In this document: positions 57,367 to 64,000 of the stretch, piece after piece | Layout: each line of letters starts with the position of its first letter | Numbering within the stretch: position 1 is the stretch's first letter | Source: Prillingera fragicola | Lineage: Eukaryota > Basidiomycota > Tremellomycetes > Trichosporonales > Trichosporonaceae | DNA length: 64,000 nt | Assembly (NCBI GenBank): GCA_002335605.1 | Contig: BEDY01000003.1 | Coordinates: forward strand, 1,488,001-1,552,000 | Direction: 5' to 3' | Translations under genes and position numbers: made by a program | Notes under the pieces: generated by a model | Seen by the model: the letters and a program-made list of their open reading frames with translations, nothing else | Databases searched by the model: none | What the model was told of the DNA's origin: nothing

Positions 57367-59084
57367 ATGACCGTCTCCGTCTCCACTTCGACTCAAGTCG
57401 AGACCAAGGGCTTCAAGACGCTCACTCTCCAGCCTACCGCCGACGCGTCAGTCGCCGAGGAGAAGGAGGCGACCTTTGTTGACCCGTACAACTATGTGGT
57501 GAGAGCCACAGATTCTTGCCACCCGTAGCATGACTGACACACCAGGGCGAGGTCCTCGGCGCCATCGACTCGGACTACCCACACGCCGAGTTTCTGCGTT
57601 AGTGTCGCCACTGCCTTGTGGTCGTGTGACCGTCAGCCACCCCAACAGTCTGCAGTAATCAGCTAACCCAACAGCCCACAACCCAATCCGCACGGCCTCG
57701 GACCCTCCTCTGCCCCTCTTTGACATTGTCGACCGCGGACACGCCGCTGACCCCAACGTTGCGCGCCTGCGCCAGGCCGTCGAGGCTGCTGGGGGCAAGA
57801 TTACGGAGCTGGGCATTGCGATGGGAACGATGATTGAGGGTGTCAAGCTTGAGGATCTCTCCAGTGAAGCGCGCGATGACCTGTAAGTATTGCCGATAGT
57901 GTCGCCTTGGTAAGCTAACATGCAGTGCGCTGCTCGTGGCCCGCCGCGGAGTAGTCTGTAAGTGTCTAAACATATCTCGCGCCAAGACCGCCACTAATAC
58001 CGCAGTCTTCAGGAAGCAGGATACGATCACGATCGAGCAGCAGCGCGAGCTGGGTCTCCACTTTGGACCTCTGCACACGCACCCTACGTATGCTACCCCG
58101 CGCCGTGGTGATCTTGAGGATGTCGTTGGTGAGTCTTACCTCGCCCTGCCCCGCCCCACGTCAAGTCTTCTGCCTCCGCCTCCTTTTCAATGTCTTCATA
58201 CTGCTCACTCGCTGACACTCCAGTCGTCTACACCGACCGCCACTCCCGCCCGGACCCGTACGCCTTCAGCCGCGCCGAGCTCTTCCACTCGGACGTGACC
58301 TACGAGTTGCAGCCTCCGGGCCCCACGATCCTCCGCCTCCTCACAACCCCGGCGGTGGGCAACGACACGCTCTGGTCGTCAGGCTACGCACTCTACTCGT
58401 CCCTGTCAAAGGGATACCAGACCTACCTCGAGGGCCTGTATGCGCTCCACACGGGATACAACCAGGCAGCCTCCAGGACGGGGACTGTGTCGATCCCGAA
58501 GCGCGAGCCGATCGAGACTCTCCACCCCGTCGTGCGTGTTCACCCTGTTACGGGCTGGAAGGCAATCTTCGTCAACCCGGGCTTTGTTACGCGCATCGTT
58601 GGTGTTCCCAAGGCCGAGAGTGACAACGTGCTGGCGTTCTTGAGGGATGGGTTTGCGCAGCAGACGGGTGAGTGTCGAGGGCGCTCCAGTTGTGTGCCAG
58701 AGGCCCAGAGTCGAACTGGACTCTGGCTGGTACTTGCGAGTGGAGCTGACAACGCAGATGCGACGGTCCGCTGGCGCTGGGAGACTGGAGACGTCGCGAT
58801 CTGGGACAACCGCATGGTCGTGCACAGCGCGACCTTTGACGCTTACGTGAGTGGCTTTCTTCATAGCTCTGCCATTTTGGCCACCTTGCTAACGCCAGCA
58901 GCCCTCGCAGCGCCACGGTCTGCGTGTCACTCCTCATGCCGAGAAACCCCTCTCGGTGGCCGAATATGAGGCGCAGACAGGCAAGAAGGCCGTCGACTGG
59001 CTCGAGGAGCGGTACGCCAGCCTGGGCATTAATGGCCCCAAGGCTGATAGTGGCAAGACGCTTGCTGGTGGGTTCCGGGACTAG
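57367..59084 (+). CDS. TauD-family Fe(II)/2-oxoglutarate dioxygenase
   Basis: Eight exons (57367-57498, 57546-57597, 57675-57882, 57926-57957, 58006-58128, 58224-58667, 58758-58846, 58902-59084) join to 420 aa. The family hydroxylates sulfonates such as taurine to release sulfite, or related substrates. ARRGVVFFRKQD begins the fold; the iron ligands are His and Asp in AELFHSDVTYE and His in NRMVVHSATFDAY; the 2-oxoglutarate-binding Arg is in PSQRHGLRVTPH. The N-terminal YNYVGEVLGAIDSDYPHAEF is typical of fungal sulfonate/alpha-ketoglutarate dioxygenases. Four of the eight exons are under 125 nt. The substrate cannot be decided from sequence alone; in yeasts such genes respond to sulfur limitation. 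Confidence 0.82.
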
Positions 59085-60329
59085 GTTTCCTGCCGGACGC
59101 ACAGGCGCAATGGATGTGCCGAGAGCGAGAAAGATGAAAAAGGAGAGTAGGAGGAAGCACGCATGCTCCAGAAGACTGGACGAACACCGAGTCGTCGAAA
59201 AGTATGGCCGCGACGAGCGAGAAATCCTCGCTGGCCCGAGGCGCTGGCATCAACCGCCGCGCCGTGTATGGTTAATGGTATGGCCACCTTCAACTGTGTG
59301 TTTGTACTATACAATGCAGTGTATTGGATGGAAAGCGTGGCCGCGGCCGGCTTTCGCCCCAAGGATCAAGGAGCAATGTGCCATCACTAAGCAGACACCA
59401 ACTGCGAGACGTGATTGCCCAACACCACGAACTTCCACGCCCAGGAGCGCGGCGGTTGGCTGGCGGTAGTGACAATGGCATCTATTCATCGGCATTCTAC
59501 CTAGCACAGACTCAGCCAGTCGCCTCCATCTCCCATAGTAGGCAATGCCCGCCCAGTTGCCAGTGGGCCGAACGAGTAAATGGCGCGATCGCAGCGCGTC
59601 GCGCCAACAACATGCATCTGGCCTCCCTCTCCACCATGCTCCACGCCTAAAAACGCCAAGCGGCAACAACGTCAAAGTCACACACGAACGCGGACGCAGA
59701 AAAAACAAACGTGCCACCAACCACATCGGCAACAGCCGATGCCCACCACCATGCTTCGAACCGCTCAAACGCATACCCGGCCCACACCTCCCACCTCCCA
59801 ACCCCAGCGTGACTCGTGGATAATTCTCGGTCCACCTCGGCGCCGCGTCCTACAAACGTTGCGAGAATCGCCAGTCAGAAATCGCGGCGAGGTTTGTACT
59901 GGCAGACACCTTACCGGGGGCCGGCCGCGGTGCGTCGGTGCGTCGGATCCGGCCGAATGCCGAGCTTTCCCCAGCCGCCGGCTGTCATGTTTCCACCCAC
60001 CCGCTACTGTGCGACACCAGAATGTGTCTGCTGCAAACAGCAGAGGGAGGGCGCAGGCTTGTACGCGTCTGCGGCTGCGCGTGTATGCAGAGCTACCAAG
60101 ATCAATCATCACTACTGCTACTGCCTTTTCTGCCCGCGCTAGCTCGGGTTCCACACCGCTGCGATTCCTTCTGCACACGTGCCGTCTACTCCTGCGTCGC
60201 ACTGCCTTCATGTCAAACTGCTGCTCCTTCTGGTCCTGCTGCTGCTTTCTCTCGTCGCCCGGGTCATTAAGCTGCCGCTGCTGCTCCATCGCACTCGCGC
60301 TCAGAACACTTGCTGCGCTCGTGGCAGAC
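59085..60329. other. Intergenic, no gene seen
   Basis: 1.2 kb between the TauD-like gene and the 3' end of the PEX11-like gene. The long plus frame 59580-60533 and minus frame 59765-60562 are mutually antisense and motif-free. Clusters of CTGCTGCT around 60220-60290 are low complexity. Confidence 0.45.
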
Positions 60330-61418
60330 TTAGGCCTTGGACCAGGCGGCGCCAAACTTGGACCAGGCGACAAACGAGCCGATGGCGTAGGTGATGAGCG
60401 GGTTAGTCCAGACACCACCGGGGTACGACCAGTGGATGGTGAGGGGGATCCAGCCGCTGCAGGGGCGTTAGTGGGCGTGTCAGAATGCCATGAGCCCATT
60501 CTCGGGCGCAGGCTCCGGTTACTCACAAGTTGACCTTGGCGGCCTGCTCCCACGCAACCCACTCAGCCTTGAGTTGAGCGCGCTGGGACGAAACGTCGCC
60601 CGACTTCTCGTCATTGACCTCGTAGCCCTCGGAGGACGAGGGGCCGAGCTGGCGCGAGCGGGCAGCGAGAGCCGAACGCTGGATGAGCAGCTTGCCGGCG
60701 GTGAGGAAGACGTCGACGGCCCACGAACGGATGGACCACTGGGCGAGTTTGCCGACAGTCTCGGGGGCGAGCTCGAGCACGCCCTTGTTGGCGAGCCAGG
60801 CAGTGTTCTCGCAGACGTAGAAGCCCGAGAGGAGAAGAACGCGGATGGTGGAGAAGACCTTCTCGTTGGAGAGGTCAAAGTTGGCCAGGCTGGGCTGGGT
60901 GACGAGCCTGAGCAGGGCCTTGACAGGCTGGGGGTGAAGGCGGAGGAGCCAGTCAATCATGGGCAGGAGGCCTGCTCGTCAGTGGCCATGCTTGTGGGGT
61001 AGAATGGGCCGTGCGCCGCGCGTGTGGAATGCTCGCTAACCACTAGCGAGCGTGGGCCAGACTATGTGGGCGCGGGGAACCACTTTACCCCAGCGGCAAC
61101 ACCTGCACCCACGCCGGCCGGCGCATTCCCGGCCGCCATTGACTCACCGAGCAGACGGATGACCACGCGGGCCTCGCCAATCGACGCTCCAGCGTTAGTG
61201 ACACCGCCGGCGAGGCGGAGGAGACGCTTGTTGTCGCCGGGGATGAGACCGGCGAGGGCGTGACCCGAAGCGCGCAGCTGGACGAGCTTGATGAGGGCCG
61301 CGGCGACGAGGGGGGAGCCATATGAGAGGATCTGGAGGGTGGCGTCGGTTCCGCCCGGGGTGGAGGTGGTGCGCGCGAGGCGGCCGATGAGGTCGGCGTG
61401 GCAGGCAGACTTGGACAT
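60330..61418 (-). CDS. PEX11-like peroxisome proliferation protein
   Basis: Exons 61418-61148, 60971-60527 and 60456-60330 give 280 aa. PEX11 proteins elongate and divide peroxisomes through amphipathic helices. Visible features are TDATLQILSYGSPLVAAALI near the N terminus, ARVVIRLLGLLPMIDWLLRLHP, a conserved middle (NEKVFSTIRVLLLSGFYVCENTAWL) and the C-terminal hydrophobic stretch WTNPLITYAIGSFVAW. The order of short helices and the final membrane-embedded segment fit the fungal PEX11/PEX11C group, but no single motif proves it. The SPS19-type beta-oxidation gene in this window is about 20 kb away. Confidence 0.6.
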
Positions 61419-62232
61419 GGTTTTGCGAGAGTGTGCTGTTGGTGATGAAGGGGTTGTGAGGGGAGAGTGAAATGGGGGTAGGAGGGTTATAAGGATTGTT
61501 GGGCAGCTGATGTCTGTTCCGCCTGGCCAGCCTGGGGTACGATGGGGATCATGGCGGCTATGCTGGAGCCGAATCCCGATTTGATAGGCTCCTCAGCTGT
61601 TGCCTGCCTAATATTAGGCTTGCGTTGAGGTCGCTGTGGCCCCGCCTTAGACCCGGGCCGTGATGTGCCTGGGTGCGGGGTACTCCGTCAACGACGGTGG
61701 CGCTTGGCCGCCCGTCGAAGCAAGCATGTACATGTTACCCTCTCGTACGCTCGCCGTTGGCAGTGTTAGGTGGCGTGATTCGGTTGCTCTTCTAGGCATC
61801 ACACACAGTACGCAAAGAACAACGCGAACTGACTGTCTTCGTTCACAGATGGACCGGTGGTGGCCAAAACAATAAGTGCAGCACGATTCCGGTGCTCTTA
61901 ATCGTCGTATGTCTCTGTGTCACCTGCGTCCGTGTTCAGTGATTCACCCTCTCCACTGACCAGACATATTTTGCCACGAGTCCAACATCTAGCTCTTTTG
62001 CTCTGACCATCAAATTGCCTAATAACCAGCAAAGGATGCTAACAAGTGATGATGGCGACGAGAAAGGTGCCACAGTCAAGACAGAGGCGCACTGAGGCGG
62101 TCGCTTGTGTGTACCCTCTCGTGCCAGTCACACAGCTCTCAAGAGGGTTCTCGAGAGCTCTCGAGAGCAAGCATATCGTGAGAACGACCCCCACTTCCCT
62201 CTCCTCATCATCGTCATCGACCAGCGCGCATC
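61419..62232. promoter_or_regulatory. Divergent region PEX11-like / SIM protein
   Basis: 800 bp between divergent starts. It contains a perfect 18-bp palindrome (separate entry) near the plus-strand gene. Confidence 0.4.
62149..62166. promoter_or_regulatory. Perfect 18-bp palindrome TCTCGAGAGCTCTCGAGA
   Basis: The sequence equals its own reverse complement over 18 bp and contains two CTCGAG boxes flanking GAGCTC. It lies 67 bp before the ATG at 62233. CTCGAG is an E-box-like (CANNTG-unrelated) palindrome bound by some fungal factors; the binder is unknown. Confidence 0.5.
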
Positions 62233-63036
62233 ATGTCGAACTCTCCGCGGCTCTCTCGCGCACCCGAGTCGCCATCGTCGCCTGCAGGGCTGGCTGACAA
62301 CTACCTCGCCGCAGCTCTCTACTGCCCACCCGTACCGCGGCTCCCAGCTCCAGAGAGAATCACTCTAGGCTGCTCCTGCTGCCCACCCGTCCTTGGCCCG
62401 AGTTCAGACCATAATGACCAGCTCAGCGCAGAGCTACCCTCCGCCACGCGTCGTAAACGCACAACAGCCGAGAAACGCGCACTGGCGATCCCACAAAACG
62501 CAGGACCAGACCTCTTTGTTCTCGGCCGCCCGTGCTGTTCTCCGTTTGTCTTTGGTCTTCGCCCACCCTACACCCCCGAGCATGTCCGCTGGAACGCGGT
62601 TGGTGAGGTTGACGAAGCAGCTTACCTCGCACGAGCCGATATTCTGCTCTCTACGGTATCCCCAGTTGAGGCAGATCAAGACGCTGCAGACCCCGACGAC
62701 GACGTTCTTGCCCCACCCCCCCTCAAACAGGAGGTAATTGACCTCACGTCTGATACGGAAGATCCTCCTCCCAAGCGGCGCGCGACTACTCCGGCACCTG
62801 CACACCACCCCAAGCGGCACCGCGAACACCTCCAGCATGATCCGACCCCAACCCCGTTGCGCGAGATCTCTCCCGGTCCTTTTCTGGTGTTCAAGGACAC
62901 GCAGGGCTGGACGGCGCAGCAGACCAGTACTCTGTGGAAGGCACAGGTACGGCGTTTCTTGAACCTCAAGCTGACAGCAGCTATATTACGGGGATGGCAA
63001 GAACTGGAACGGCGTCGTCGCGGCCGTAAATGCTGA
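62233..63036 (+). CDS. Hypothetical protein with SUMO-interaction motif
   Basis: Single-exon frame of 267 aa starting at 62233. No known domain. Residues about 170-182 read KQEVIDLTSDTEDPP, a textbook SUMO-interaction motif (V-I-D-L followed by Ser and acidic residues), and a basic stretch PPKRRATTPAP follows, which could be a nuclear localisation signal. The C-terminal 60 residues (WTAQQTSTLWKAQVRRFLNL, LRGWQELERRRRGRK) are helical and basic. Two C-C-x-P pairs lie in the N-terminal half. Probably a nuclear protein; a role in SUMO-dependent processes is inference. Confidence 0.5.
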   Translation: MSNSPRLSRAPESPSSPAGLADNYLAAALYCPPVPRLPAPERITLGCSCCPPVLGPSSDHNDQLSAELPSATRRKRTTAEKRALAIPQNAGPDLFVLGRPCCSPFVFGLRPPYTPEHVRWNAVGEVDEAAYLARADILLSTVSPVEADQDAADPDDDVLAPPPLKQEVIDLTSDTEDPPPKRRATTPAPAHHPKRHREHLQHDPTPTPLREISPGPFLVFKDTQGWTAQQTSTLWKAQVRRFLNLKLTAAILRGWQELERRRRGRKC

Positions 63037-63304
63037 ACCCAAGTATAGCGGTGGAGTGCAGAAGAGTGCCAGCGAGTGTAGGCACAAGTGGCAGAGGGAG
63101 AGGATCAAGGTGTGGAAACGCTGAGAGCAGAGACTGGCTCACTGCTTGCCCGTACCGGTTGTCTAACGCCCTTGAGCATTGAATGTGGGCTGTAAGGTGC
63201 AAAACGTATAGTGGAATATCGAACGTCTACATTTGGCAGTCTATGCCATCTGCTGCCTGAAAACAGCTGCCCTACAGTCACGAGAGACCGCGCAACCCTC
63301 GCTC

Positions 63305-64000
63305 TCACCTCTTAATCTCACGCGCAAACTCGTCCTCCAAATGTCGCTTGAGCGCAGGGATATTGCCAAAGGAGTCGCCACACTTGAAGCAAGTCAGTGG
63401 GCTGGCCAGCAGTGGGTCTTTCGCCTTCAAGCTCTGCCTGTCAGCTCATATCTCGTAGACAGTGTACCCACGACTGCACGCTCCTCAAGTATTGCTGGAT
63501 TCTTGATCCATCCCTGGACCTCTCTCAAGCTGATGAAGAAGCCGTGATCGGGTCGGAACGAGTTGTAGTGCTTCTTCGTCTTGAGAGTTGGAGAGACGAG
63601 GTCGTCTGAGATAATGTGCAGGTGAAGGTGGCTAGCATTAGCTTCTGCACAGGCCATCCTAGCTTACCGCATGGAAGGCACTGCGTGAAATCCCACGTTG
63701 ATCCCCCACTCCACGCCATGCGTCTTGGTCATTTCATCGCGCACCATCTCCTGGACTTCGTCCGCCGCGGCTGCCAATGCGTCGAGCACGGTTGGCGCGC
63801 TGGGGTGCACCAAAAGCGAAGCAAGCGAGTCGAGATCACGTTCTTGAGTTTCTGGTGCTGGAGGAAAGGGGAGTTTAGGAAGGACGAGGAAATGGTACAT
63901 TGCTTTGGGGTAGGCGTCGAAGACGGTCAGCGTGTCCGGCGTGGTGAAGAGGAGGGTAGATGGTGAGAGGGAGTGGGATGGGTTTGGGAGGCGAGCAAAG
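63305..64000 (-). CDS. HNT3: Aprataxin, DNA 5'-adenylate hydrolase (partial)
   Basis: The gene runs in from the right edge on the minus strand, so its N terminus is missing. Aprataxin removes AMP from abortive DNA ligation products. Visible: DAYPKAMYHFLVLPKLPFPP, a helix, GVEWGINVGFHAVPSM, then after a short intron (63667-63632) the catalytic histidine triad HLHLHIISDDL, followed by TLKTKKHYNSF, and after another intron the zinc finger CFKCGDSFGNIPALKRHLEDEF. This HIT plus C-terminal zinc-finger arrangement is specific to aprataxin. The exact ends of the last intron (about 63440-63410) are not settled. The stop is at 63305-63307. Confidence 0.85.

Overview
This window is nuclear DNA of a basidiomycete yeast. 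The genes are GC-rich, tightly packed and carry many short GT-AG introns (mostly 32 to 120 nt, with a CTGAC/CTAAC-like branch site close to the acceptor). Protein architectures (Rco1-type double PHD protein, COQ8 with a long N-terminal extension, basidiomycete-style bHLH) fit Tremellomycetes, most likely Trichosporonales. That placement is inference from gene style; there is no rRNA here to confirm it. About 21 conserved genes could be named or placed in a family.

Left part (1-23 kb): a 3' gene end, a divergent E1/ThiF-like gene (minus), RAD9 checkpoint clamp subunit (minus), a BTB/POZ-like gene (plus), AP-3 delta adaptin APL5 (minus), an Rgd2-type F-BAR/DEP/RhoGAP gene (plus), an Sro7/tomosyn-type exocytosis gene (plus) and transportin KAP104 (minus). 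Middle (23-36 kb): condensin SMC4 (plus), HEM13 (minus) head-to-head with COQ8 (plus), and eIF3c NIP1 (minus).

Accessory stretch (36-40 kb): no conserved gene is recognisable, but four small two-exon genes on the plus strand encode 45-62 aa proteins that share C-x12-15-C-x11-14-C-x2-C, an N-R-[G/N] box and one intron immediately after that box. I consider this the most interesting content of the window: an apparently undescribed tandem family of tiny four-cysteine, zinc-ribbon-like proteins. The cluster ends at an intron-containing tRNA-Pro(AGG).

Right part (40-64 kb): SPS19-type 2,4-dienoyl-CoA reductase, a degraded BTB-like locus, mitochondrial aconitase ACO1 (with a repeat- and hairpin-bearing intron), a 3.2 kb gene-poor stretch, a bHLH factor, a mitochondrial membrane protein, an Rco1-type Rpd3S subunit, a TauD-type dioxygenase, a PEX11-like protein, a small protein with a SUMO-interaction motif, and the 3' part of aprataxin HNT3. 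The genes are mostly unlinked housekeeping functions. Exon joins for most genes were checked by reading-frame arithmetic and by agreement with remembered family sequence; transcript evidence was not available.
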